Both the position numbers and the translations under genes were made by a program. From SZUA-37 sp964472525 (GTDB lineage: Bacteria > Pseudomonadota > Gammaproteobacteria > UBA6429 > Thiohalophilaceae): a stretch of DNA of 64,000 bases. Shown one piece after another: positions 33,134-42,030 of this stretch. Numbering within the stretch: the stretch's first letter is position 1; each line of letters opens with the position of its first letter. The DNA is taken from assembly GCA_964472525.1 (NCBI GenBank), contig CAYYLL010000001.1, positions 62,001 through 126,000 on the forward strand, read 5' to 3'. Under the pieces are notes generated by a model. That model was not told the origin of the DNA. It made no database searches and saw only the letters and a list, made by a program, of their open reading frames with translations.

Positions 33134-34021
33134 ATGTTTCCAACAATTGAGTCTTTTATTGGTAATACGCCACTGGTTCGATTACAACGTCTGATCGATA
33201 ATAATAACAACCAGATTTTGGTCAAGCTAGAAGGTAACAATCCGGCCGGTTCGGTTAAAGATCGTCCTGCTCTGAGTATGATTAAACATGCCGAGCAGCG
33301 CGGCGAAATTAAACCGGGGGACACATTAATTGAAGCAACTAGTGGCAACACCGGGATTGCACTTGCCATGGCGGCGGCCATTCGTGGCTATAAAATGATT
33401 CTTATTATGCCGGACAATATGAGTATTGAACGTATTGCGGTAATGAAAGCCTATGGTGCAGAGATTATATTAGTGACAAAAGAACAAAGCATGGAAGGTG
33501 CGCGTGACTTAGCGGCAAAAATGCAAAAAGAGGGTAAAGGCCGAGAGCTTGATCAGTTTTCCAACCCAGACAATCCTCTCGCCCATTATGAAACAACCGG
33601 CCCTGAAATATGGCATGATACGCACGGAAAAATAACCCACTTTGTCAGTGCGATGGGCACCACGGGTACGATTATGGGTTGTTCTCGTTATTTAAAAGAA
33701 CAAAATAATAATATTCAGATTGTGGGTGTGCAACCGGAAGAAGGAGCCAGTATTCCGGGTATTCGACGTTGGCCGAAAGAATATTTACCGTCTATTTTTG
33801 ATGCTGCACGCGTGGATATGAGTATTGATGTCGCACAAGTCGATGCAGAAAATACAACCCGGGCTTTGGCGTCACAAGAAGGAATTTTTTGCGGTGTGTC
33901 ATCAGGGGGAGCGGTTGCCGCAGCATTACAATTATCTAAAACGGTTTCAGATGCAGTGATAGTTAGCATTATTTGTGACCGAGGTGATCGGTATCTATCA
34001 ACAGATATTTTTCCTGCTTGA
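33134..34021 (+). CDS. cysM: Cysteine synthase B (O-acetylserine sulfhydrylase)
   Basis: A 295-residue PLP enzyme that makes cysteine from O-acetylserine and sulfide or thiosulfate. NPAGSVKDRPALSMI holds the PLP lysine, and EATSGNTGIALAMAAA the phosphate loop. IPGIRRWPKEYLP and the RPALSMI wording point to CysM rather than CysK. The cysM-rlmD-relA neighbourhood is typical of Pseudomonas-like gammaproteobacteria; here other genes separate them. Confidence 0.93.
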   Translation: MFPTIESFIGNTPLVRLQRLIDNNNNQILVKLEGNNPAGSVKDRPALSMIKHAEQRGEIKPGDTLIEATSGNTGIALAMAAAIRGYKMILIMPDNMSIERIAVMKAYGAEIILVTKEQSMEGARDLAAKMQKEGKGRELDQFSNPDNPLAHYETTGPEIWHDTHGKITHFVSAMGTTGTIMGCSRYLKEQNNNIQIVGVQPEEGASIPGIRRWPKEYLPSIFDAARVDMSIDVAQVDAENTTRALASQEGIFCGVSSGGAVAAALQLSKTVSDAVIVSIICDRGDRYLSTDIFPA

Positions 34022-34046
34022 CTGTAATCAGCTTGGATAAAAGCCG

Positions 34047-34817
34047 ATGAATATATTTGTTTTTAATATTAAAACGATTCCAGACGTAGATACCGCTCGT
34101 AAAATTTATGAACTCGACAATATCGATGACAGCAATGTTGCCAATATTATGTTTCACAAAAGACGACAACAGGCCGGAACTGAAGTTTTAAAGTTGCACT
34201 TACATAAGATAGTCGCCATTTCAGTTGTGCTACGCACGGCTGAACAATTCAGGGTTTGGTCGCTAGGTAATACAAAATCAGATGAAAAAGAAATAATAGA
34301 ACGTTTCTTTAATGGAATTGATAAATATGTACCCACCATCGTTTCATGGAATGGCAAAAATTTTGATTTACCGATATTGCATTATCGTGCATTAAAACAC
34401 GCTGTTAATTGTCAGCGTTATTGGGATCAGGGTGATAATGACCCAAGCTTTAAGCAGAACAACTATACGAGTCGCTATCATCAGCGGCATACTGATTTAA
34501 TGGATTTGCTCGCCGGTTATGAATCGAGTGCTTATGCACCCTTGGATGAAATTACAACCATGCTAGGTTTCCCCGGTGAAATAACTATGAATACTGCAAA
34601 GATTGGGGATAACTATCAAGCTGGTAATTTAGCCGCTATTCGGAATGATTGTGAAATTAATGTGCTTAATATGTATTTAGTTTATTTACGTTTTCGGCTG
34701 ATGACAGGGCATTTACTTAAGCAGGAATATCAACAGGAAATTGAATTTATGAGACAGATACTTGAAAAAGAAAATAAAACGCATATTGATAAATTTTTAG
34801 TGACGTGGAAAGGCTAA
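34047..34817 (+). CDS. PolB-like 3'-5' exonuclease homologue, probably catalytically inactive
   Basis: A 256-residue protein of the predicted 3'-5' exonuclease family related to the PolB proofreading domain (COG3298). The scaffold is well kept: VVAIS-type strand, VWSLGNTKSDEKE, IVSWNGKNFDLPILHYRAL, HTDLMDLLAGY and APLDEITTMLGFPG. The catalytic Exo I motif, normally F-D-I-E-T, reads FNIKT, so both acids are replaced (N7, K9). The Exo III acid, normally in CETDVLN, is replaced in CEINVLN (N205). The Exo II aspartate D107 remains. A DEDD enzyme lacking three of its acidic ligands should not bind two metals, so loss of activity is inferred. Confidence 0.85.
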   Translation: MNIFVFNIKTIPDVDTARKIYELDNIDDSNVANIMFHKRRQQAGTEVLKLHLHKIVAISVVLRTAEQFRVWSLGNTKSDEKEIIERFFNGIDKYVPTIVSWNGKNFDLPILHYRALKHAVNCQRYWDQGDNDPSFKQNNYTSRYHQRHTDLMDLLAGYESSAYAPLDEITTMLGFPGEITMNTAKIGDNYQAGNLAAIRNDCEINVLNMYLVYLRFRLMTGHLLKQEYQQEIEFMRQILEKENKTHIDKFLVTWKG

Positions 34818-34872
34818 GAGTATTGTTTTTAGTGTAGTAAAAAATTATATTTAGAATAAGAGTAAAAATTAA

Positions 34873-36201
34873 ATGCAACAACGTCATTTTAAAACCAAAG
34901 ATATTTACCCGAATCCCGTCAAAATCGAAAGCCTATCTCATGATGGCAGAGGGGTTACTCATATTGATGGCAAAGCCATTTTTGTCGAGGGTGCATTGCC
35001 GAATGAACTAGTTAAAATAAGTGCGCTCAAACAAACCCGGCAATACGATGATGCCATTGTAGATGAAATTCTGGAAGCATCATCAGAGCGGGTTGAACCA
35101 AAGTGTGCAGTATTTGGTATTTGTGGTGGTTGTAGTTTGCAGCATTTACAACATGACAAACAAATTTCATATAAACAACAATCATTACTGGATAATTTTA
35201 AGAAAATGGCAGGTGTTGTGCCTGATGCAATTTTGGAACCTATTAAAAGCCCTGCATGGGAATACCGCTATAAAGCGCGTTTAGGTGTAAAGTATGTAAA
35301 GGCAAAGAAAAAAGTTTATATTGGTTTTCGTGAAAAACACAGCCGTTATTTAGCGAATATGAGCGAATGCGAAGTATTAGATGCACGCATTGGAAAAAAA
35401 CTGGAAGTGATTGCAGATGCGATTGGAAAGTTAACTTGTTATAACAAAATTGCACAAATTGAAGTGGCTTTTTCTGAAACGGGTTGTGCGCTAGTATTTC
35501 GTAATTTAGTTGAATTAACCGATGAAGATAAAAGTATTTTAACACAACTGGCGAAAGACAATGACTACCATATTTATCTGCAACCCAAAGGGCCGAAGAC
35601 GGTTACTTTGTTATACCCTGAGTTTTCCGAATTAAGCTACAGTTTAGCTGACTATGATCTAAAATTAGTTCATCTGGCAACGGATTTTACTCAGGTTAAT
35701 CCTTTTATTAATCCCTTAATGATCAAGCAAGCTCTGCATTTACTGGATCTGAATAAAAATGATAATGTATTGGAGTTGTTCAGTGGTATTGGTAATTTCA
35801 CATTACCCATTGCTCGTTCAGTAAAGTCGATTGTGGCCATTGAAGGTGAAAAGTCATTGGTTGAACGTGCTAACGACAATGCACAAAGAAATTCAATTTC
35901 AAATGTAGAATACCATGTCGCCAATTTAATGGAAGACACACAAGGTTTACCTTGGTTGCGTGGCAAACAGTATAATAAAATATTACTGGATCCACCGAGA
36001 AGTGGTGCAAAAGAAATTATTGATATGATGGCTAAATTAGAACCGGAAAAAATTGTTTATGTGTCCTGCAATCCTGCAACGCTAGCAAGAGATACTGATG
36101 TACTGGTAAATACCCATCAGTATAAATTGGTTCAAGTTGGTGTGATTGATATGTTCCCACATACAGCACATGTGGAATCCATTGCCTTGTTTACACGATA
36201 A
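34873..36201 (+). CDS. rlmD: 23S rRNA (uracil-1939-C5)-methyltransferase RlmD
   Basis: A 442-residue SAM-dependent RNA methyltransferase. An N-terminal TRAM domain lies at about residues 12-65. The Fe-S cluster cysteines are in CAVFGICGGCSLQH. The SAM motif is NVLELFSGIGNFTLP. LDPPRSGA and the catalytic cysteine in YVSCNPATLARD are present. It modifies U1939 of 23S rRNA. In many relatives it directly precedes relA; here eight or more genes intervene. Confidence 0.95.
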   Translation: MQQRHFKTKDIYPNPVKIESLSHDGRGVTHIDGKAIFVEGALPNELVKISALKQTRQYDDAIVDEILEASSERVEPKCAVFGICGGCSLQHLQHDKQISYKQQSLLDNFKKMAGVVPDAILEPIKSPAWEYRYKARLGVKYVKAKKKVYIGFREKHSRYLANMSECEVLDARIGKKLEVIADAIGKLTCYNKIAQIEVAFSETGCALVFRNLVELTDEDKSILTQLAKDNDYHIYLQPKGPKTVTLLYPEFSELSYSLADYDLKLVHLATDFTQVNPFINPLMIKQALHLLDLNKNDNVLELFSGIGNFTLPIARSVKSIVAIEGEKSLVERANDNAQRNSISNVEYHVANLMEDTQGLPWLRGKQYNKILLDPPRSGAKEIIDMMAKLEPEKIVYVSCNPATLARDTDVLVNTHQYKLVQVGVIDMFPHTAHVESIALFTR

Positions 36202-36227
36202 ATTTCAGTCAAAGTGCGAGTGATCAA

Positions 36228-36698
36228 ATGGGTATAGAAATTGAACGAAAATTCCTGTTAAAGAACGAAAACTGGAAGCAAGCTGTATCGTCTAGCGCAA
36301 GGATAAAACAGGGGTATCTAGCGGGTTCAGACAAGTCATCGGTGCGCATCCGCATCGAAGGTGATAAGGCCAATATCAATATTAAAAGCATGACATTGGC
36401 GATTACTCGTCAGGAATATGAATATTCGATTCCAATGGCTGATGCAGAAAAATTATTACAGGACTTATGTGAACAACCCCAAATTGAAAAAACACGTTAT
36501 ATTGTGGAGCATGAGGATCACAAGTGGGAGATTGATGTGTTTGCGGGGGATAATAATGGTTTAATCGTAGCTGAAATTGAATTACAGGATGAGAATGAAA
36601 TATTTGCAATACCCGAATGGATAGGTGATGAAGTTTCAGAGCAGCTTAAATATTATAACGTCAATCTGATTAAGTACCCTTTTTCAAGCTGGAGTTGA
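36228..36698 (+). CDS. CYTH domain protein (probable inorganic triphosphatase)
   Basis: A 156-residue protein of the CYTH triphosphate-tunnel family. The N-terminal EIERKFLL is the ExExK signature that binds metal and triphosphate. RIKQGYL, VRIRIEGD, INIKS and the later IDVFAGDNNGLIVAEIELQ supply the charged tunnel residues. Characterised short bacterial members hydrolyse inorganic triphosphate; the substrate here is untested. Its end lies just before the transpeptidase start, suggesting one transcript. Confidence 0.85.
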   Translation: MGIEIERKFLLKNENWKQAVSSSARIKQGYLAGSDKSSVRIRIEGDKANINIKSMTLAITRQEYEYSIPMADAEKLLQDLCEQPQIEKTRYIVEHEDHKWEIDVFAGDNNGLIVAEIELQDENEIFAIPEWIGDEVSEQLKYYNVNLIKYPFSSWS

Positions 36699-36703
36699 TA
36701 GCA

Positions 36704-37183
36704 TTGCAAATTGTTATTAATGTAGAGAAACACACACTGTATTGCCTGATGGATAATAAGATTGTGCAAGAATATCCAGTGTCGACAGCTAAAAACGGAG
36801 TAGGTGAACAATGGGGCAGTGAATGTACGCCCCGAGGTCAACACATTATCCGTGCAAAAATTGGCGCACAGGCAAAAGAGAACAGTGTGTTTGTTGGGCG
36901 ACGTTTAACGGGAGAAATTTTTTCTGAAAATTTAAAGGCCCGTTATCCTGAACGAGACTGGATATTAACTCGAATTTTGTGGTTAAGTGGTTTAGAAGTA
37001 GGTGAAAATCGTTTGGGTAAGGTTGATACCATGCGCCGCTATATTTATATTCACGGCTGCCCGAACAGTGATGCAATAGGGATAAATTCATCTCATGGCT
37101 GTATCAAAATGCGAAATCATGATCTTATTGAATTATTTGATAAGGTGAATATTGGAACAAAGGTTATAATTAAAGAAAAATAA
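36704..37183 (+). CDS. L,D-transpeptidase (YkuD family)
   Basis: A 159-residue YkuD-domain protein. The active-site motif is YIHGCPNSDAIG, then SSHGCIKMRN, with the catalytic cysteine in SHGC. Such enzymes make 3-3 peptidoglycan crosslinks or attach proteins to the wall. No signal peptide is visible. The start TTG at 36704 has GGAG 9 bases upstream and gives MQIVINVEKHTLY, the usual family opening. A TTG at 36695 directly abuts GGAG and is unlikely. It is followed 1 base later by nagZ, so both probably act in wall turnover. Confidence 0.85.
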   Translation: MQIVINVEKHTLYCLMDNKIVQEYPVSTAKNGVGEQWGSECTPRGQHIIRAKIGAQAKENSVFVGRRLTGEIFSENLKARYPERDWILTRILWLSGLEVGENRLGKVDTMRRYIYIHGCPNSDAIGINSSHGCIKMRNHDLIELFDKVNIGTKVIIKEK

Positions 37184-37184
37184 T

Positions 37185-38219
37185 ATGAATTTACTGGGTC
37201 CTGTTATGCTCGACATTAAAGCTGGCTATCTAACTGAAGAAGACAGAAGCTTGCTCACACATCCATTAGCGGGTGGTGTTATATTGTTTACGCGTAATTT
37301 CGAATCGACTGCACAGCTTGCTGAGTTAATTAAAGAAATAAAGGCATTGCGTGATCCCGCGTTATTAATTGCAGTGGATCATGAAGGTGGGCGAGTACAA
37401 CGCTTCAAAGAACCCTTTACAGTTATCCCTGCGCTCAATGTTTTGGGGCAACAATATGATAAAAATACCGATACTGCTTTACAGGATGCTGAAACTTTTG
37501 GCTGGTTAACCGCAATCGAGCTACTTACATTCGGAATTGATTTTAGCTTTACACCTGTTCTGGATATTGATTATGGTGTAAGTCAGGTAATCGGTGATCG
37601 TGCTTTTCACTCGTCCCCCCAAATTATTGCTAAGTTGGCGGCTGCTTATATTCAGGGCTTACATAAAGCCGGTATGTCTTCAACAGGTAAACATTTTCCA
37701 GGTCATGGTGGTGTGACAGCTGATTCGCATACCGATATACCGGTTGATAAACGCGATCTTGATACTTTGCTCAAACAGGATATTATTCCATTTAAGTATT
37801 TAATTCCTGATTATTTAGATGCAATTATGCCTGCACATGTTATTTATAAACAGATCAAGGATAAGCCAGCGGGTTTTTCATCATACTGGTTAAAGGATAT
37901 ACTAAGAACAGAATTAAATTTTAAAGGCATTATTTTTAGTGATGATTTAGATATGCAAGGTGCCAGTTGTATCAGTGATAACTATACCGTGCGGGCAACA
38001 ACAGCTCTTGAAGCCGGTTGTGATATGGTGTTAGTTTGCAATAATCGTGATGCTGCGACTGATGTGTTAGAAAATCTCGTTTATAATGTAACGGATGAAA
38101 GTAGTCAGCATCTTCTAAAAATGCGAGGGAAGGCAGTAATGACTTGGGATGATTTAATTAAAACAGAACAATGGAAACAAGCCAGTGACGTTGTAGCTAA
38201 CTATAAGTTGACAGTTTAA
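37185..38219 (+). CDS. nagZ: Beta-N-acetylhexosaminidase NagZ
   Basis: A 344-residue family 3 glycosidase that removes GlcNAc from peptidoglycan turnover fragments in the cytoplasm. AVDHEGGRVQRF and KHFPGHGGVTADSHTDIP (the His/Asp catalytic loop) are intact, and IIFSDDLDMQGA carries the nucleophile aspartate. No signal peptide, as expected. Its neighbours, the L,D-transpeptidase and the thioinosine phosphorylase further on, match the arrangement in Pseudomonas. Confidence 0.95.
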   Translation: MNLLGPVMLDIKAGYLTEEDRSLLTHPLAGGVILFTRNFESTAQLAELIKEIKALRDPALLIAVDHEGGRVQRFKEPFTVIPALNVLGQQYDKNTDTALQDAETFGWLTAIELLTFGIDFSFTPVLDIDYGVSQVIGDRAFHSSPQIIAKLAAAYIQGLHKAGMSSTGKHFPGHGGVTADSHTDIPVDKRDLDTLLKQDIIPFKYLIPDYLDAIMPAHVIYKQIKDKPAGFSSYWLKDILRTELNFKGIIFSDDLDMQGASCISDNYTVRATTALEAGCDMVLVCNNRDAATDVLENLVYNVTDESSQHLLKMRGKAVMTWDDLIKTEQWKQASDVVANYKLTV

Positions 38220-38232
38220 GTAAGGTTGTTAT

Positions 38233-39309
38233 ATGAATATTTTAAATGAATTAGATAAATATATTTCGCAAGAACAATTATGGATGTTACATGTTTTCCT
38301 TATTGTCTTTGCCGTATTAATTGTTGACTTCACTCAAAAGCGTATTTTGAATAAAGTACAAATAAAGTTGGAAGAAACAAAAACAGCTTGGGATGATGCT
38401 TTAATTCACGCTATCAGGAAACCATTATCACTTTTAATCTGGGTTTATGGTTTAAGTTTTGCATTAGATGTGATGAATATTCCTAAAACACAAGCTATTC
38501 GTGAAGTCGGCCTTATTGTCAGTGTCGCTTGGATAGCAGTTCGTTTTATTCGCTTTGCAGAAGAAAATATTCTTCATCAACAAAAAATTAAGGGTAAACC
38601 CATTGATAAGTCAACTGCGAGTGCTGTCAGTCAGTTATTGCGTAGTGCGGTTATTATTACTTCATTTTTAGTTGCGCTGCAAACGATGGGCTTTAATATC
38701 TCGGCCATTCTTGCTTTTGGTGGTATCGGTGGTATTGCTATTGGTTTTGCGGCAAAAGATTTATTATCAAATTTTTTTGGTGGAATGATGATTTATCTTG
38801 ATCGACCCTTCTCCATTGGTGATTGGATACGGTCATCGGATAAGGAAATTGAAGGAACGGTTGAAAAAATTGGCTGGCGTTTAACCGTTATTCGCACATT
38901 CGATAAACGTCCTTTGTATGTTCCCAATTCAGTTTTTGCCAATATTGCAGTCGAAAATCCATCACGTATGACAAACCGCAGAATTTATGAAACGATTGGA
39001 TTACGCTATAAAGATGCAAAATTACTTCCAATGATTGTCGATGACGTACGCGCTATGTTGTTATCCCATGAAGAAATCGATACAAATAATACGTTAATGG
39101 TCAATTTTAATAAATTTTCCGAATCATCACTTGATTTCTTTATTTACACATTTACTAAAACGACTGACTGGCAGGAATATCATCATATAAAACAGGATGT
39201 ATTATTTAAGGTGAGTGAGATAATTTCAAAACATGGAGCGGATATTGCATTTCCAACATCAACAATTAATATTCAAAATGGTTTGCCAGAATTTACTCGT
39301 CAAAATTAA
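38233..39309 (+). CDS. MscS-family mechanosensitive channel
   Basis: A 358-residue membrane protein. Hydrophobic segments lie at about residues 19-32, 60-80, 90-105, 135-155 and 158-180. The pore helix and beta domain contain ILAFGGIGGIAIGFAAKDLLSNFFGGMMIYLDRPFSIGDWI, split here only for description, with the Gly/Ala packing of MscS pores. The C-terminal part (about 270-350) is the cytoplasmic domain. It would release solutes on osmotic downshock. It is not closely fitted to any neighbour's role. Confidence 0.9.
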   Translation: MNILNELDKYISQEQLWMLHVFLIVFAVLIVDFTQKRILNKVQIKLEETKTAWDDALIHAIRKPLSLLIWVYGLSFALDVMNIPKTQAIREVGLIVSVAWIAVRFIRFAEENILHQQKIKGKPIDKSTASAVSQLLRSAVIITSFLVALQTMGFNISAILAFGGIGGIAIGFAAKDLLSNFFGGMMIYLDRPFSIGDWIRSSDKEIEGTVEKIGWRLTVIRTFDKRPLYVPNSVFANIAVENPSRMTNRRIYETIGLRYKDAKLLPMIVDDVRAMLLSHEEIDTNNTLMVNFNKFSESSLDFFIYTFTKTTDWQEYHHIKQDVLFKVSEIISKHGADIAFPTSTINIQNGLPEFTRQN

Positions 39310-39333
39310 AATATTAGGAATAGCCTAAGCAAA

Positions 39334-39885
39334 ATGAAACCCACAACTGAAGATGTCAATACTATTTTAAAAGATGCAGATTGTTTATATAATCATAAAC
39401 AGGTACAACTTGCACTTGATAAAATGGCTGAGTCAATATCCAGTGATTTGGAAAATTCGAATCCACTTTTTATTGCTGTGATGAGTGGTGCGGTTATTCC
39501 TGTTGGTCATTTATTAACGCGTTTAAATTTTCCACTTGAAATTGATTATATTCATGCCACACGTTATGACGGCGATATTAAAGGAACGGATCTAAAATGG
39601 GTTGTGGAACCCCGTTATTCATTAAAAAATCGTACGGTCGTTATAGTGGATGATATTCTGGATGAAGGTTATACATTGGAAGCTATTATAAAATATTGCT
39701 ATTCTAAAGGAGCCTCTGTGGTTAAGTCGGCAGTATTGGTAGAAAAAGAACATCAACGAGGTGTTTCTGTTGCTGTCGATTATATTGGCCTTAAAGTGCC
39801 TGACCGTTATGTATTTGGCTACGGGATGGACTATAAGGGATTTTTACGTAATGTAAATGGTATTTATGCGGTAAAAGGCTTATAA
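39334..39885 (+). CDS. hpt: Hypoxanthine-guanine phosphoribosyltransferase
   Basis: A 183-residue purine-salvage enzyme joining hypoxanthine or guanine to PRPP. The PRPP-binding signature is VVIVDDILDEGYTLEAI. MSGAVIPVGHLL holds the PPi loop, and VPDRYVFGYGMDY is typical of the C-terminus. It ends 1 base before the phosphorylase gene. The pair makes sense: methylthioinosine phosphorolysis yields hypoxanthine, which this enzyme salvages. Confidence 0.92.
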   Translation: MKPTTEDVNTILKDADCLYNHKQVQLALDKMAESISSDLENSNPLFIAVMSGAVIPVGHLLTRLNFPLEIDYIHATRYDGDIKGTDLKWVVEPRYSLKNRTVVIVDDILDEGYTLEAIIKYCYSKGASVVKSAVLVEKEHQRGVSVAVDYIGLKVPDRYVFGYGMDYKGFLRNVNGIYAVKGL

Positions 39886-39886
39886 C

Positions 39887-40627
39887 ATGACAAAACTTGC
39901 AATTATTGGTGGTACAGGATTGACCTCCATTGACGATTTAAAAATTACTAAAAGAGAAGTTGTGCAAAGCCCCTTTGGCGCGCCTTCTGGCATATTACAA
40001 ACGGGTGAGTTGTATGGTACGGAAGTCTTCTTCTTACCTCGTCATGGTGTTTCTCATACGATTCCCCCGCATAAAATAAATTATCGTGCTAATTTGTGGG
40101 TACTTAAGCAAGCCGGAGTGGACACCATCATTGCCGTGAATGCAGTAGGAGGGATTGACTCAGATTTGAAAGCGGGGCAACTGGTTATTCCTGATCAAGT
40201 TATTGATTATACAACATCGCGTACCAATACTTTTTTCGAAGAAGGTTTAAAAGAAGTCGTCCATATAGATTTTACAGAACCATATTGCAATGATTTAAGA
40301 GAAAGAATTATTGCAATCTGTAAAGAACAATCAATTAATTTTAAAGATAATGGTACTTACGCAGCAACGGAAGGCCCACGGCTTGAGTCTGCACAAGAAG
40401 TTAATCGTTTAGAGCGTGACGGTTGCAATATTGTGGGTATGACCGGTATGCCTGAAGCCGCATTAGCTCGCGAACTCGATATTTGTTATGCCTGTATTAC
40501 TGTTGTTGCTAATCATGCCGCCGGTCGTGGTGAGGAAGCTATTACCATGGACATGATTACTAAAAATCTGAATGTAGGCATTAAGACCGTTTGCAAAGTG
40601 TTGTCTGGGGTTATTTCCGTTATTTAA
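39887..40627 (+). CDS. S-methyl-5'-thioinosine phosphorylase (MTAP/PNP family)
   Basis: A 246-residue nucleoside phosphorylase. IIGGTGL and FLPRHGVSHTIPPHKINYRANLWVLKQAG (two overlapping phosphate and ribose regions) match the MTAP/MTIP group. EGPRLES and MTGMPEAALARELDICYA are diagnostic; the second is the purine and methylthio pocket. Position after nagZ and next to csiV-mfd copies the Pseudomonas locus of the proven methylthioinosine phosphorylase. It would cleave methylthioinosine to hypoxanthine and methylthioribose-1-phosphate. Methylthioadenosine or purine nucleosides remain alternatives. Confidence 0.85.
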   Translation: MTKLAIIGGTGLTSIDDLKITKREVVQSPFGAPSGILQTGELYGTEVFFLPRHGVSHTIPPHKINYRANLWVLKQAGVDTIIAVNAVGGIDSDLKAGQLVIPDQVIDYTTSRTNTFFEEGLKEVVHIDFTEPYCNDLRERIIAICKEQSINFKDNGTYAATEGPRLESAQEVNRLERDGCNIVGMTGMPEAALARELDICYACITVVANHAAGRGEEAITMDMITKNLNVGIKTVCKVLSGVISVI

Positions 40628-40644
40628 AATTGTGGTAGAAAATA

Positions 40645-41388
40645 TTACTTCTTTTTAGTTTTAACGGGGGTAATATAAACCAGTAAACCAATTCGCGGGT
40701 TATCCAGATAATGTAATTCTTTACTACGCATTTTTCGGGTTTGTTTTAGTTGGTAAACCTGTGGTTTTATTTCTGCGAAAGACGCATCATGATCATTCTG
40801 GTTGTCTACAATAATATATCGCGTATATTGAATATCCGTTTTTATGTGCAAATAACGCGAGAGTGTTATTTTAACAAGACCTTGAAGATTATTTATTTTG
40901 GGTAAGCGTTCGTTTAGTATTTTATTATAGTCGCTCTGTTCTTCAGTGATAGACGGGTTATCGTCAGTTACCGACACTGGGAGGCTTAAACGCGGAATGT
41001 CCTGTTGAATTCTCACACTAATCGCTTTTTCTTTATCCATACCGGGTTGACGCCATGAGCGGTGGTATAAGACACGATAATTTTTATTCTTGGTTAATAA
41101 ATTAGCTTCTTCTTGCAACTGGTATGTCGATGCCTTAATCGGCTTAAAGGTGTAACGGGGATTATATTCTTTTGGTATTGGCCCAGGGTAGGGCGAGCCA
41201 ATAAAAAGTGAATTTTCGGGGACTTCGAACTCTAAACTGGATGGCCAGGTTTCGGTACTGGCCGGGTTGGGTTTTAGATTCTCAAAAAGTAATATTTCAA
41301 CATCGTAATAGCGTACTTCATCTTGATAAACCGCTGCATTTGTATTGCTTAAAAAAAGCAGTGTAAAGATAATACTAAAATATCGCAT
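40645..41388 (-). CDS. csiV: CsiV-like periplasmic protein
   Basis: A 247-residue protein with a signal peptide (MRYFSIIFTLLFLSNTNAA). The start of the mature part, RYYDVEILLFENL, and the WP in ETWPSSLEF match the CsiV family. The C-terminal half has VKITLSRYLHI and IGLLVYITPV. CsiV of Vibrio binds peptidoglycan and activates LpoA for penicillin-binding protein function. It lies between the phosphorylase and mfd, the usual CsiV location. Sequence conservation is weak, so function is inferred from position and pattern. Confidence 0.75.
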   Translation of the reverse strand: MRYFSIIFTLLFLSNTNAAVYQDEVRYYDVEILLFENLKPNPASTETWPSSLEFEVPENSLFIGSPYPGPIPKEYNPRYTFKPIKASTYQLQEEANLLTKNKNYRVLYHRSWRQPGMDKEKAISVRIQQDIPRLSLPVSVTDDNPSITEEQSDYNKILNERLPKINNLQGLVKITLSRYLHIKTDIQYTRYIIVDNQNDHDASFAEIKPQVYQLKQTRKMRSKELHYLDNPRIGLLVYITPVKTKKK

Positions 41389-41515
41389 AATGGTTACTAA
41401 GTCCTATATAATTCTGATGGATGCCCTTGGTAAGCCTTTAACAGGATGAAACAAAGAGTATCTAATAAAATTTAAACTATTTCTGTTATCTCAGTCAAAT
41501 AAGCCCGAGATCTAT

Positions 41516-42028
41516 ATGTCAGTTAAGAACGTATTAAAAATGGGGCATCCCATTCTACAACAAGTCGCCGAGCCCGTCACAGCATTTAATACGGCTACTT
41601 TGGACGATATAATACAAGCTATGTATGACACCATGGCCGCTCTGGACGGTGCTGGTCTTGCTGCACCACAAATCGGGATCCAACAGCGAATTGTTATTTT
41701 TTGTGTAGAGGATAATCCTCGCTACCCTGATATTGAGCCTGTTCCTGACACCATTTTAATTAACCCCGAAATCACTCTTCTTTCTGATGAATATGTGGCG
41801 GACTGGGAAGGCTGCTTAAGTGTGCCGGGTTTGCGGGGTTTAGTCGCTCGCTGCCAAAAGATAAAATACAGTGGATTTGATCAATTTGGCAATGTGGTTG
41901 AACGGATAGCCGATGATTTTCATGCCCGCGTGGTGCTGCATGAAGTTGATCATTTAGACGGTATTCTTTATCCGCAACGCATGGACGATATGTCACAATT
42001 AGGTTTTGAACAGGAGTTGTTTCCTTAA
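41516..42028 (+). CDS. def: Peptide deformylase
   Basis: A 170-residue metalloenzyme that removes the formyl group from new proteins. Motif 1 GAGLAAPQIG, motif 2 EGCLSVPG (metal-binding Cys) and motif 3 LHEVDHLDG (HExxH type) are all intact. It is convergent with mfd, with only 2 bases between the stops. It may be a second deformylase, since the usual def gene sits with fmt; this cannot be judged here. Confidence 0.95.
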   Translation: MSVKNVLKMGHPILQQVAEPVTAFNTATLDDIIQAMYDTMAALDGAGLAAPQIGIQQRIVIFCVEDNPRYPDIEPVPDTILINPEITLLSDEYVADWEGCLSVPGLRGLVARCQKIKYSGFDQFGNVVERIADDFHARVVLHEVDHLDGILYPQRMDDMSQLGFEQELFP

Positions 42029-42030
42029 TG

